Source: Pisaster brevispinus (Eukaryota > Echinodermata > Asteroidea > Forcipulatida > Asteriidae). From it: 64,000 nucleotides of DNA. The DNA is taken from the NCBI GenBank assembly GCA_023634235.1, contig JAMKCF010000002.1:436501-500500 (forward strand), given 5' to 3'. Of the stretch, positions 10,584 through 21,516 are shown one piece after another (position 1 is the first letter of the stretch; every line of letters starts with the position of its first letter). Position numbers and translations under genes: made by a program. The notes under the pieces were generated by a model, which had not been told where the DNA came from, ran no database searches, and worked only from the letters and a program-made list of their open reading frames with translations.

Positions 10584-11324
10584 ATATAATTATATTCGAA
10601 TTCAAGGATATGGAATTGATCACGGAGAAGATACGCGTAGAAAGTTCAGTCATCGCGACATCAGCGGACATCGCTGTCTAACCAATCACCATCGTAACTT
10701 ATCCGCAGCGTCCATTGTCATCACCGTATTTATTGCGACAGACGCACGTAAGATGACGCAACTTCAGACCAATAGGGTCACGACCATTTTAATGGTCATA
10801 ACCCCCCCCCCCCAAACCTCGAGCCTTCGATGACAAACCGAGGTAAATTAACTAGAACATTACACCTTGATGCCTTCCTTTTTTTGACGTCGTGGCCTGC
10901 ACCTCGATAATACTGATTTATGATAGTTACTTCATCTAGATATATGACAAACAATTATTTCCGGATACAAAACGGAAATTGATGTCACGCGTTCCCGCCC
11001 AAACCTCTGTTCCCATAAGTTTGATGTATGGGACACCGAGTAATGAGGTATGGAGAAAATACGATTGATCAATCAAATAATGGGCGTGTTTACCATCCTA
11101 CGCCAAGTTATCAAGTTCTCCATTCTTTGCTTGCATTGTGCAGTCAGGCGTTTTGTTTGTTTCAAGTTGAATACCGATGGTGAATAGAATATGTATGTGT
11201 GACGTCACATGTTTATTCGATGTCAGACTTCTCAAAAGCTTTCTGTTTAAGTCAAATTAAAAGAAAACCTTGCAGTCTGCAACTCAAATTACCCACTGGA
11301 GTGACTTTATTTATACACTTTAAA

Positions 11325-11378
11325 AACTGAGGTGTTAAAATTTACACCAAGGGTGTTAAAATAACACCGTTTTGTAAA
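11325..11378. repeat. Fragment related to the 12.5-kb foldback MITE
   Basis: Contains ggtgttaaaatttacacc and ggtgttaaaataacacc, the same words found inside 12511-12742. Too short to define ends. Confidence 0.45.
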
Positions 11379-11751
11379 CAGTTGAAATTATATATTGATG
11401 ACCATTCAACCGTACTGATCGAAACGTCGAGTTTGACATAACAAGCGCGTTAATTTCCGTAGCGTAATGTATGTAAATTTAGTTTGGCCACAGCAAACAC
11501 CACCGTTTTGGACATACAGACTGGCTATCGACAGAAAAGGCAGTTTGTTTTATTCTCAGTGCGAAATAATCTTCGTCAGTTGACTGATTACAGTGTGTTA
11601 TTTACATCTGGTGAGATACGACATTAGGCTTTCGCCATTCTTGTCTTCGAAAACGCTGTTCAAAGCCAATCTATATTGTGCGATGAAGCGTCTGAGCCAA
11701 TGTTTATAGGTTTCCTATCTGTACACTACCAACTAACACACATTATTAGAA

Positions 11752-11854
11752 CGTCATAGATTGGTTTTTGTCAACGTAATGCTGATTTATTTGCAAGATT
11801 ATAAAGAAATATAAAATAAAAGTCACATGTGAAAGTTTTAGCAGAACACTGTCT
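11752..11854. repeat. Duplicated block 2, copy C
   Basis: Begins cgtcatagattggtttttgt and ends with 'cagaacactgtctcc'. Collinear with 7047-7154, about 1.47 kb after block 1 (against 1.0 kb in copy B). Confidence 0.6.
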
Positions 11855-11989
11855 CCTTGGTGAGAAAGCAGCATTAACTGTCACTGTATTTTCTCAAGCA
11901 CGTTGAATCCATCCACGTTTAGCGAGGTGGCAGCAGGTACCAACCGCATCTCTAGCCGCAGCATTCGCGAACGGACACCAACCCTCAGA

Positions 11990-12030
11990 AATCTGAGAAA
12001 CGATTCATGCAAGATTTGTTTCTCAGATTC
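11990..12030. repeat. Hairpin fragment of the ctgagaaacgttt MITE family
   Basis: AATCTGAGAAACG at 11990 is mirrored by TTTCTCAGATT ending near 12029. The same hairpin lies inside 19803-20189, 28658-29043 and 53687-54293. Confidence 0.55.
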
Positions 12031-12510
12031 AAATGTTTGTATTGATTTCCAATCAACAGGGGCATTTCAGAGGAAATGATTTTGCAGGATGCTTACTAGG
12101 CCTACCACTACCGTCCGGGTTCATGACCAAAGTATGGCCCTTCCTTTAACGGCACCCTTGCAGAAAGAATAGTCCAACATGACAAACATTGCAAACATTT
12201 CCTCGCATCCATAAAAAAGTGCTTCATCATCGGTCGCCAAAGGCAATGGAGCAGTGAGAGCGGAGGGTAATTGAGATTTGAAAGGTAATTGATTTTTTTG
12301 TTGTCGTTGCGCAGAAGTACGGCATTTTTACCTCTGCCTTGTTTATTCCCAAACGGACGCCTACTCGCAATGCCCGCTCATCACGAGTTCTGCAGTCTGA
12401 ACTATTGCGTAGATGTATAGTTAGTTCAGAAACCGATGGAGAAATAGTCATCAAATTTCAATCAAAGTCAGTTATTATAACAAGGGTTTAACCAACAATC
12501 TATTAATACG

Positions 12511-12742
12511 ACACTGCAAAAAACTGTGGTCTTAAAATTGATATCATGTGTGTTGTCACATATAGATAGCAAAAAGAATACAAATTTACATCATATGGTG
12601 TTAAAATAACACACATTTCTGCCAACACAATTACATTCGTGTTATTTTAACACCCTATGATGTAAATTGTGATTCTTTTTGCTATCTATATGTGACAACA
12701 CATAATATAGAGTCAATTTTAACACCCTAGTTTTTGCAGTGT
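12511..12742. mobile_element. 232-bp foldback MITE with ~100-bp arms
   Basis: Ends are ACACTGCAAAAA and its complement, next to TA on the right. Most of the element pairs with itself: 'ttgtcacatatagatagcaa' on the left is exactly complementary to sequence near 12679-12700, and 'gtgttattttaacaccctatgatgtaaatt' mirrors the left inner arm. No coding capacity. Class II MITE by structure; superfamily not assigned. Confidence 0.8.
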
Positions 12743-12958
12743 ATAGTAATTTCTTAGTTAAATTTGGCAAAGCTTGAAAACGAATTAACGCTGCTATTAC
12801 AAGCAGAGAAAAACCGCTTCGTGAAAGGAAAGGTTCAGCTAAACACAAACGTATATTTGTAACACCGGTAGGTGATTGATGCTTTGGTGATTGTGCTTAG
12901 CGATTTTTGCCCAAGTTAGCGAGAGTGACATGATGCATTCAGCGTAAACGGAAAATAT

Positions 12959-13105
12959 TGTTGAAGGGGAGGGTACACATTTGGTAATTACTTCAAAAAT
13001 TAATAACCATAAAAACTTAATTGGTAACGAGCATTGGAGAGCTGTTGATTATATAAAACATTGTAAGAAACGACCCGCTTTGAAGTCATTTAATTTTAGA
13101 GAAAG
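12959..13105. mobile_element. Half copy of the 'ttggtaattact' MITE family
   Basis: Reads acatttggtaattacttcaa, then cttaattggtaacgagca, then gctgttgatt, the order seen in the left half of 28658-29043 and 53687-54293. The right half is missing. Confidence 0.55.
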
Positions 13106-13138
13106 AGGTAAATTTGTACATACAAAATTGAAAGTATG

Positions 13139-13262
13139 ACCACGAGTACTTAAAATCGGCGTAAGAGTATATCAGTTGAGTATCGATTACGTGAATTTGA
13201 GTACAGGTTATTTTTCAGTCGAGTATCGAGTATGGACTTCGAGGGGGAGTATTTTGCTACTC
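13139..13262. repeat. Duplicated block 3, copy C (GAGTA-rich)
   Basis: Aligns with 7338-7465 at 'gagtacaggttatttttcag' and 'gagtattttgctac'. The larger gap from block 2 than in copy B is partly filled by the MITEs at 12511-12742 and 12959-13105. Confidence 0.55.
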
Positions 13263-13509
13263 GGTACCGACTGGGATGTTCACAACGCACAACGCCTCTT
13301 CATATCAAAATCTACACTTACATTGTACCGTGGCTTTAGTGTATGCATAATGCATGACTAAGTTTCATAACAACAGTTTTTATTAAATTACGGCATCCAG
13401 AAACCGATAATTGTTACTTTATCCCCACTTTAAATACACGTACAACTTGTAGACCGATATCGGCAACTGATACGTAACAGTGAACGCATATAATTTTCTT
13501 TTTAATGTG

Positions 13510-13806
13510 ACTAGAGGGCGACTCCGATGTCAGAACGGTGTGATTTCTACCGCGTTTACCTGGCCAGCCGCCGGGAGATTCGCGCCCACAGCCCCGATCA
13601 CCTGGCTCGAAATTGCCGCCTGCTCAGCTCTTCTGACGGAATTATGACCCGACCGATCACCCGAGCAATCCCGTCCCCGTGTCCGGCGGCAACACCTGCA
13701 AAGTTTCGACCTAAGACGAGTGGCGGAAGTGCTGGAAATGTGCTCGATTTTTTCCGTCCGGGAATTCGGATTTTTCTTGTTCGAAGCTCAATTCGCCAGC
13801 TGGTAT
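13510..13806. other. CpG- and GC-rich island with a 93-codon + frame
   Basis: Composition changes sharply to GC/CpG-rich between AT-rich flanks. A + strand ATG at 13527 opens 93 codons of Arg/Ser/Pro-rich peptide with no recognised domain. It could be a promoter island, an exon of an unrecognised gene, or a repeat. Confidence 0.3.
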
Positions 13807-14034
13807 GATGAAATTAACTTAATTTTCTCATGCATTCTCATTTTTTGAGCAGGATTCACCATAGAACAGAAATCTTCATGTCCCGTATACCAGATGCCTC
13901 CAATTAGGCCCTATTATTATCATATTGCATTACCCATAGTAGTCAGATGATCGCCTGAGATGGCCTATACAATGCCAGCGCCCTCAGTGTGGTAGGCAAA
14001 TCATGTCATGTTTTTACGCGTATGGCAGGCATCA

Positions 14035-14290
14035 CAGTCTCCATCATCATCGTCATCACCAGGCTGTATTTATCCATTGTTGGATGAAGCCCATCTCCAG
14101 CCATTTCATTTCTCTTCTGTCACTTGTCATTCTACTCCATGTTGCCATACGTATGTGGTGATTACATCTCTCCATCTCCTTCTTTGTCCTCCATTTCTTC
14201 TCCTGCCAGTCTCTCGTTGCCATTCTGTCAGTCTCCTGGTCCATCTGTTGTCTTGCGTTCCTTCTCACTGCCCTATCCATCTCCATTTCG
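14035..14290 (-). mobile_element. Decayed RTE-type LINE, extreme C-terminus and 3' tail
   Basis: The minus-strand frame 14286-14056 ends with TWSRMTSDRREMKWLEMGF and then IQQWINTAW. This is the characteristic C-terminal 'ASDR..W..L.EA(F/Y).QQW' block of RTE-like LINE proteins. Just beyond it, on the minus strand, comes a TGATGA-type simple repeat (14055-14035), the kind of short tandem tail found at LINE 3' ends. Only about 80 codons are left, so the copy is strongly 5'-truncated. It shares the block with the copy at 690-935. Confidence 0.75.
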
Positions 14291-14349
14291 TTTCATTTTA
14301 TCTTATTCCGTAGCCTTAAATCCGAAACTGTTGTTGATGTGGCGCGCCC

Positions 14350-14700
14350 TGGCGTGTCGTGGCCGAGCGGTCAAGAGCACCAAACTCAAGCTCTGGTGTT
14401 TCTGATCAGTAGAGTGTCGGTTCGAATCCCGGTTGTGGCACTTGCATCCAGGATACTTATAGTTGATTTGTTCCTCGCATAGGAAATCAAGCTGTAGGTA
14501 CCGTGTACTAGGATTGGTAGTGCGTGCAAAAGAACCAGAACACTTTCATGGAAGAGTAGGGGTTAACCCCGGTGTTTCTAGTTCACATATCACATAGCAA
14601 GCACCCTTGTTTACAGGTTTCCTAAGGCTTGCGGGTTACAGTGATTAAGTTCACTTATGCATAAGTACATACTTATGCCATTGGTTCATTACCATAAATA
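14350..14700 (+). mobile_element. Full-length tRNA-Leu-derived SINE
   Basis: The head at 14356-14440 folds like tRNA-Leu: A box TGGCCGAGCGG at 14360-14370, anticodon stem-loop CCAAA-CTCAAGC-TCTGG with CAA in the anticodon position, a long variable arm, and B box GGTTCGAATCC at 14419-14429. The body follows with 'gtgtactaggattggtagtg', 'aaccccggtgtttct' and 'caagcacccttgtttacagg', ending in 'ttggttcattaccataaata'. It is the best-preserved copy here. The internal Pol III promoter looks intact. Confidence 0.8.
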
Positions 14701-15674
14701 TGATATGAAAATAATAACAATGCAGACAGATGGATTTACCTTCAAATGACAATTATAAAATAGTTTTCTTCAAATAAAGTTGTTGTGGGTTGTAAAATCT
14801 CGTAAACTATTTTGTACCTGATATAAACATTTCTAAATCTGGAAATCACTTGAAATTCAGCCAGTGAAATTAATGGATTACTACTTGTAACAAAAGTATA
14901 ATTTATTGATATCAACTGTTAATATGCTGTTATGAAGGCGAGTTATTTTATGTTTTATTGACAAGCATTCTCTGCTTATGGGGAGGTATGTAAAACATTT
15001 TCAGTCAAGCAATTCTTGCCACTGGCTATTTCAATGTTCAATTAATTACCAATGAATAATTATTTTCATTATGTTTTCGTAAACCCCGTTCAAAGGTCCA
15101 AATTTCACTTTAATATATAGTCGCGAAACTTAGTTCAAGATTCAAAATTACAACTAATGATATTGACACGGCCCTGTCTGCCCACGGTCTGGCATTTTGA
15201 GTATGTGAAGATGATGGTGAGCGTGTAAACGCGCGCGAATTGCCTAAAACGCGCACAACCCTAATTAATTGGTCATCCCTACGACTTTGTAAAAGTCAGG
15301 TTCAATTATTTTACCTTTCATGCAAAAAAATTGAACAAAGAAAAACTAGCTCAATGCAACTCCCATGGGCTCTCCTATCAGCGAAGACAATTTGTGTGAT
15401 GGGCGTGGCTTACTGTGGAATTACGTCACACTTACGAACGTGAGACAGTCAGTAATTTTAAGATATGATTGACACATTGCTAGCACTATTTGATTTGGGT
15501 AAATCTGTATTCATCCGTACCGAAGAGTGCACTCCGCCATATCTCAAAATGGCTAACTAAACCGGTTCCGAATACAGCGGCTCCGGCTACGGCTAGGAGC
15601 GGTTCTTATACGTGGACGACCACTCCTAAAACACGGAACCTACAGCTTGATGTCACATCCATCCGCAGCGAGCA

Positions 15675-15784
15675 AGTATCTTGCTCAAGAGGATGCATGT
15701 GCCGCGACCGGGACTCGAACCTGCTGATCAGAAACACCAGATTGTGAGTCCGTTGATCTAAACCGCTCGGCCACGATACACACC
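15675..15784 (-). mobile_element. tRNA-Leu-derived SINE, head and start of body only
   Basis: The minus-strand head starts at about 15784 with 'tgtatcgtggccgagcgg'. The B box is intact (GGTTCGAGTCC complement near 15710-15721). It ends after the 'cttgagcaagatac' motif. Tail missing. Confidence 0.65.
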
Positions 15785-16627
15785 ACAAAAATAACATCAA
15801 ATTAGGAAGTCACAAAAAAACAAAACAAGACAGCTTCATTTTAAACAGTAGTCTGTGACATCAAAATCGTCATAAAGCTGACGTCATACCCCACAAGTGC
15901 ACCATAAATGCACCAGAGCATAATGAAGTTGTCCCATTAGCTGTGATAAAAACATTAGATTCATAGCAACTATACACTTCCAAGCAAACTTGATGGACTC
16001 TCGTTTATTATGCTGAATTAATTGTCCGAGTCTGCTCTCAGCTCACGCGCGCGTAACACGACGACTTAACGTGGCTGCTTCAGCGGCAAAAAGCTCCGAA
16101 GATCAACCGATCTTCAAGTACGGACTTCTTAAGTCAAGTTCACGTACATTTTGTGAATCACGGAACGTGTGCCATCATCGCTGGCACTCATAAACCACTA
16201 CTGTCTCCCACGTGGAATAATATCTTTTGGGCGAAACTTTTCAGAAAAAAACAAGCCGTTAGACAAGAAGCAGACTCCAAGGGCAAACGTGACTTTATCA
16301 AAACGGATTGAATTCCATCATTTTTCGATCTTGACTTCAAAACAAAAGCTCTCAGTTCAATTTGGAGGGATTTTTTTATTTTGCGATTTTGCCGATCTCT
16401 GTACGGTTTTACGAGGGCGAGATTTAGGGATCGAGAAAAGACCACGCAACTATTGCCCTGTAGGTCAACCGGCATGGATATGTGTGAGTTTACTCGACGA
16501 GCACTTGGCCGGCTGCTCCCATCGTGTTTTGTGAGGATTCTTCATGTCTGGCCCCAATTTCAGCGAGCTGCTATAAAAAGCACGAACAATAACTACACAC
16601 ACAAACATTTTGCTGACTAATATAATG
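15785..16627. other. Unassigned non-coding sequence
   Basis: No repeat or domain recognised. The overlapping frames near 16169-16534 (+) and 16188-16475 (-) have no family features. Confidence 0.3.
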
Positions 16628-16747
16628 TTACCAGTTAAAATATATGCCACATGCACTTTCTGTGACTGGTACCCTGTGACTAATACCCTGTAGAACATTT
16701 TCAAGCAGTATTTACTGCTTTAATGCAGCCCTGTAAAACTGAGCCCT
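16628..16747. mobile_element. Right-half copy of the GGGCCCAATTTCATA MITE
   Basis: Carries 'ttaccagttaaaat', 'tgactggtaccctg', 'agaacattttcaagcagta' and 'gccctgtaaaactgagccc', matching the right half of 50385-50564. Confidence 0.5.
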
Positions 16748-18277
16748 GCTCTTGCTTAAAAACAAAACATAGACATCCATGTTGGTCGACCCACTAATTC
16801 GAGGCCTTCTCTGTGTTCTTCCATTGTTTTTGTACTTTTTTTTGTTTTCTGATTAAGCGAAGCGAGAACGTCCTCGCTCCCTCAAAACACCCGGATCACT
16901 TCGGTCAAGTCCTCGGTTCCAACGGGTAGTCACTTATTATAGGCTTGTAGGCTATCCCACCTGTTTGAAAACCCGTAAAACACATGTTTTCAAACCAGCC
17001 GACGGGAGCCTAAGCCGGGGGGTCAAAGCTGAAACCGATCTTTCGTAAAGTTGCTAAGTTATAAGGGGCTACATTTAGGACTTGGGCTGCAAACAGGGGC
17101 CGCAAAACTGCCAAATACAGTTTTATTGTAATCTTTTATCAAGTTTAGTCTTTGGACTATAGTACATTTGTTTTTTAATTGTACACGACACCAAATTGAA
17201 CTGAATTGAACTGAATTGAAAACAACTTCAAGTGCTCCCCCTACGGTAGGATTAAGACAGGCCCCGTGCAAAAAAAAGTGGTCCCCGTCCGCATCATGTA
17301 TTAGGAAGTAAGAGCGGATTTACAGACAAGGTACCAATCAAAAAACACTTGAAATCATTATTTTCGAAAAGGCAAAACATTTTCAGATTTAGGAATCGCC
17401 AACGGGGAATTGCCTCTTGTTGTGATCGAAATCGTTATTTTTCTTCGTTGTTTTGCTTGGCCTGGTTTTATTTTCGGAGTTTCTTCTGGGAACGCTTCGA
17501 GAGGCCGGATCCGACAGATCTACGGGAACTTCAAGTGCTGGTTTCCCCTGGCTTTGTTTAATACAGTGGGACGTTTGTCCTAAGGTCCATGAGTACCAGC
17601 GATGCTGAGATTAAAACCCCAAGTCCGAGACCGTTACGAGATTTGAACGGGGGCAGAGCGTTTTTTTAATACATATTATATAAATATAATATAAAGTAGT
17701 TTTTTTTTTTTTTACTTCCAAAAATACTTTTAAGTGTTTATTTTCCCTTTAAGTGAATTCCCACGCACAGCGAAACGTGATATCATAAATGGATGTTTGT
17801 CGAAAACATTAACAAACAGTTGAGCGCAATTAAACTGGAGCAAATTATTCGATTTCACAAATCTCCCATAATGCTCGCTTCGTATTCCAACTCTTTTTTT
17901 CCTACAGTCGCTTTTCCCTCTGCTTCATTGCTGTCCTTCAAATCAGTAAGCCGATAATTGTGCTGAAATATCGGAACAGAAATCAAGCACAAAACACCCA
18001 CGTTTTCAGTATTGGTTTTCCGTGTGTTTCTGCGCTGTGGATGGATCGAGAGATGAAACACAAAGAATCTTCAATCGAACCTATAGGAAACTTTCCGTAC
18101 AAAATACAATGACGGGAAGAATTTGGTTCTAGGAAAATTATAAATTTCAATAAGCTGAAATACATTTGATTTGGTTTAGTCAGTAGTCATACATTGACAC
18201 ACGATAGTGTTCACATTAAGTGCTTTTGGAGGACCACGTCAATTCAATCTAAGAACCCAAAGGGGAAAATTCTACAA
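16748..18277. other. Unassigned non-coding sequence
   Basis: Contains a short tandem of a 10-base unit, (AATTGAACTG)n, at 17194-17221 and an oligo-T tract at 17699-17713. No supported gene. Confidence 0.35.
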
Positions 18278-18279
18278 GC

Positions 18280-18346
18280 ATCTCGGTCGGATTTGAACCA
18301 ACAACCTTCCGAATTCTACATCTTGTGTTCATACCACCGAACTCTA
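18280..18346 (-). mobile_element. tRNA-like SINE head, GTTCGGTGG type
   Basis: The minus strand reads gttcggtggtatgaacacaa (A-box region) and GGTTCAAATCC (B box, 18289-18299). Related to the head at 22787-22857. The D arm and anticodon arm are degraded, so it is a SINE relic and not a tRNA gene. Confidence 0.5.
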
Positions 18347-18605
18347 GTATACTGACATGATAGCGGGTTGCGTGTATTCGTTGGTGTCAGTGGACGCCAT
18401 TTTGAGACTCATGATAGCTTATTATCAACGCGTGCCTTGCATATTTTAATGAAACATTTCAAAAGAAGTATACAATGACTAAAGTAATATCGAGGGCATA
18501 AACAAGCTTAAACGAATAAAGAAAAATTGTTTACCAAACAAAATCCCTTCCTTAGTTCTCAAAGTACATCACCTCTAGCCATACGCACTGTATTCGAGTT
18601 TCAAA

Positions 18606-18965
18606 ATGGCCGCCGTTTGTGTATTTGGCAACTTCACGGTTGTGGACACACTAGAGACAGGCGCCAGTCTAATTCACACTGCAGAATCAGCGTGGTCGTG
18701 CTATAGAAGCAAAACAAGATGGTGCGTGCCACGGTGTCTACAAACAGACCCAACTGTCCAGAGGAATCCCGCCGTTTGGAAATTACAAATCATTAAGACC
18801 GCATCAAGCCGTGATTACCAGGAAGGTATCGAGTCGGCTCGCCTTCAAAAGAAAATGACCGATATTGCATATTACACGAGCCCGCTGGTGGAAGACTCAG
18901 TAAAATTATCCTTTAAGAACCCGTTTCGTTGCTCGACCCTCATGGGACATTTCGGATGCGTTTGA
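18606..18965 (+). CDS. Weak candidate open reading frame starting in an ATGGCCGCC context
   Basis: A 119-codon ATG-to-stop frame whose start lies in caaaATGGCCGCCG, a good initiation context that also resembles a YY1 site. No family, signal peptide or repeated motif is recognised and no splice site is obvious. A second ATGGCG-type motif lies on the opposite strand at about 18388-18398. The ATG context could be a promoter-associated motif rather than a translation start. Confidence 0.15.
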   Translation: MAAVCVFGNFTVVDTLETGASLIHTAESAWSCYRSKTRWCVPRCLQTDPTVQRNPAVWKLQIIKTASSRDYQEGIESARLQKKMTDIAYYTSPLVEDSVKLSFKNPFRCSTLMGHFGCV

Positions 18966-19342
18966 GTAAACCGCGTCGCACTGTTCTAAATGACATTTCT
19001 TTTGGTTGTCTCCGTGTACGACTGAAAGTCTAAACAGCCAATTGACACCAGCTACTCGGTCAAACTGGCCCCAGTGACCAGCGATCTGTATCTCATTGTA
19101 GGGATGCTCTCCCGCGGTCCCGGGAGGATCGTTTCGTTACAACATGAATATTCAGTGTGCAGTTGGTGTCAGAAGAGCTGTTGACTGTGGGGAATTGTTA
19201 ATGTTGTTTCCTAGGCGGCAATCGGGGGAGGTTGGGTTTCCAGATATTTTCCCCAAGTTTTTATGAAAGGGTGCATCAGTTATATAATTCCCTTATGTTA
19301 TTATTCACCTACACCACCAAAGAGGTCGCCCAACCTATTTAG

Positions 19343-19428
19343 TAATACGGTTTGAACCAAGGCCAGTTTTAATTTCCCCAGTGTGAGATAAAGTTTTTAT
19401 CTGTTCTCATCTTATCCATCTATCTTAG
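19343..19428 (+). mobile_element. Retroelement 3' tail, second copy
   Basis: Shares 'tttgaaccaaggccagtttt' and the TTATC/TATCT-type tail with the minus-strand copy at 2516-2640. Confidence 0.5.
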
Positions 19429-19590
19429 CAGCTTTCCTTTACAATTTATATCAAAGCTCTCCAAACGCACAAGGCGTAGACGAGGATGCCGGGTGAACAG
19501 ACATAGTCTGGCCCCCTTCAATATAGTTTATCAGAGGTAGGATCATCATGGTATGCCAGAGACCAGACGAGTGGCAGTTATAGAGGGTTG

Positions 19591-19621
19591 GTGCCCCTCC
19601 CCCCGGGGAGGGGGGGGGGGG
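19591..19621. repeat. C-tract/G-tract hairpin
   Basis: CCCCTCCCCCC is followed immediately by GGGGAGG and a 12-base G run, so the segment can fold back or form G-quadruplex. Confidence 0.7.
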
Positions 19622-19802
19622 TTGCCGCACAAACCACCTAACTGGTGATCCCAAACCTCAATTAGCGAAGCTGCTTTTTTGTTCAAAAAGTTGATTTAAG
19701 AATTTGTTTTTGGTTATTATTCGCAAATCTTTACTGATCTGTTTTCAGCTAATCAATACTGCATGATACCAAATTAACGATTTTTTGTTTTCCCCTGCAT
19801 AT

Positions 19803-20189
19803 ATTGAAGCAAAGTATACCTGGTTTTTGGAAACGTGCGATTGTGTTAATCCTATATAAATATAGATATATACAATAAAACTAACCTGTGGAAATTTCAT
19901 TTCAAAAGGTGGTAGCGTTTTTGAGATATTGCCGAAAATCCGGAGCGGTTTGTCTACGCGAGAAGATTAATCCGTAATTGGAAAACACAATCTGAGAAAA
20001 ATTTCATTGCATATTGTAAGAAACGTTTCTCAGATTGACTTTTTAAAAATGCTTTTCTCCAAAACCACATTCCTTAGAAGGGAATCGTCATACATTATCA
20101 ACAGCTGCAGTGCTTCTTATCCAGTACTATTTATGATCATTTATTTTTTGAGTAATTACCAAACATGGTGTATTATACCCTGCCTGTAA
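19803..20189 (-). mobile_element. MITE of the ctgagaaacgttt family (~387 bp)
   Basis: It is the reverse orientation of 28658-29043. In order: 'agcaaagtatacc', 'tggttttt', 'gaaatttcatttcaaaaggtg', 'ccgaaaatccggagcgg', the 'aatctgag' hairpin, 'aaaaccacattcctt', 'gagtaattacc' and 'tataccctgcctgtaa'. Terminal inverted repeats are about 20 bp (TTTAAAGGC-like). Non-coding. Confidence 0.7.
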
Positions 20190-20458
20190 GTTTATTGTTC
20201 ATAAATCAAAAATAAAAGTACAACAAACACATCTCAGGTTGATTGTAACAATACAACAATTTTCGATTCACATTGCGCCCATTCTATTCAAAGTACACAA
20301 GCGCATACAAACAAAAATAATCATCGACAAGGGACAGTGATAAACAAAGATAAGGTTCAGGTAAATTTGTAAAATTAATTCCCAGCCTCCACGAAGGTTT
20401 TCTATTCAACATTTTCAGTATGTACATTTCATGGAACATTCAACCATTATTATATATT

Positions 20459-20610
20459 TCTGGCAATGAAGCCAATAATGCCTCATAAGTAAAGTTAATC
20501 ACTGTAGCTCGCAAGTCTGAGGAAACCTGTAAACAAGGGTGCTTGCTATGTGAACCAGAAACACCGGGGTTAACCCTTACTCTTCAACGATATGTGTTCT
20601 GGGTTCTCAA
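20459..20610 (-). mobile_element. tRNA-Leu-derived SINE, 3' part only
   Basis: Retains 'ctggcaatgaagccaataat', 'acctgtaaacaagggtgctt' and 'gaaacaccggggttaaccc' of the SINE tail; the tRNA head is absent (5'-truncated insertion). Confidence 0.7.
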
Positions 20611-21450
20611 TAAATAAATATATCCACAAATAAATAAATTAATCCACAAAAAACAACAAAAAACAACAACAAACAAACAAGTAATTAAACAGAAAACAAA
20701 CAAAAAGCAACCAAAACAAAACACACACTTAAATCTCATTCATCATTTATTTGCAACATTTTCGATTCATCACCGATTAAAGCTTCAGTAATTACCGGTG
20801 ACCGAAAGAGGTAAAGCGTTACAGGGAAAACCTCGCACAGGACGCCTCTTTGCAACCAATGAATTTTGATGGAAAATTAGACACGCGTCGAAGGCTCGCC
20901 CTACGTCAAAGCGGCATTGAAGAGGTGAAACAGACAGGTACAACACAGTGGAAAAATACAACACTTATTGTGATTTTTATTAACACGTAGGAACTACTCT
21001 GTAACATTGATATATAATGTTGTTTAAACATAACTTTGAAGAGAGTGAAAAGCAATGGAGTGCTTGCCCGTTGGATATCATTTTACGGTCTTTACAAGTT
21101 ACGATACAGAACGCATTTATGTATTTTTAAACTACTCTCAGAAATCCACTTTAAAGATTGCGATAAACACTAAAAGCTTCGTGTCTTGTAAGCAACTTTT
21201 CGAATTATCAACGATTTATTGTTAAGTCTGTAAAGGTTTTTGACCTGTCTTTCATTAAGGACTCTCCTATTTACCTCGTACAGACAGTGCAAGTCTCGCA
21301 CGTATTCGAACTTCCGGTACCAAGTCAGTCCGACCATTTTGAGTTTTACGCGTGCGCGATTCTGTTTCTTCAAATACTTCAGTTTAACTTAGTTTATGGC
21401 GGGAGAAATTATCAAAAGTCGAGATTTTTAGTTTCAGTCGTTTCAGTTTC
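20611..21450. other. Unassigned sequence with A/C-rich simple patch
   Basis: Begins with an AAAC/AAAT-rich patch at 20600-20730 followed by ordinary AT-rich DNA. No gene supported. Confidence 0.35.
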
Positions 21451-21516
21451 AGAAGTCCAAACATTGGGAGAACAAAGGGGTGCCCTCGGTTTACACCATT
21501 TACAAACCGGAGCGTG
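21451..21516. repeat. Dispersed repeat 'aagtccaaacaatgggagaa', copy 1
   Basis: Shares 'gtccaaacattgggagaaca', 'ccctcggttt', 'accatttacaaac' and 'gcgtg' with 24697-24770 and 42961-43037, all on the same strand. Confidence 0.55.

Noticed and set aside
14008..14405. 101- and 93-codon + frames
   Set aside because: Antisense shadows of the minus-strand LINE C-terminus and of the SINE head.
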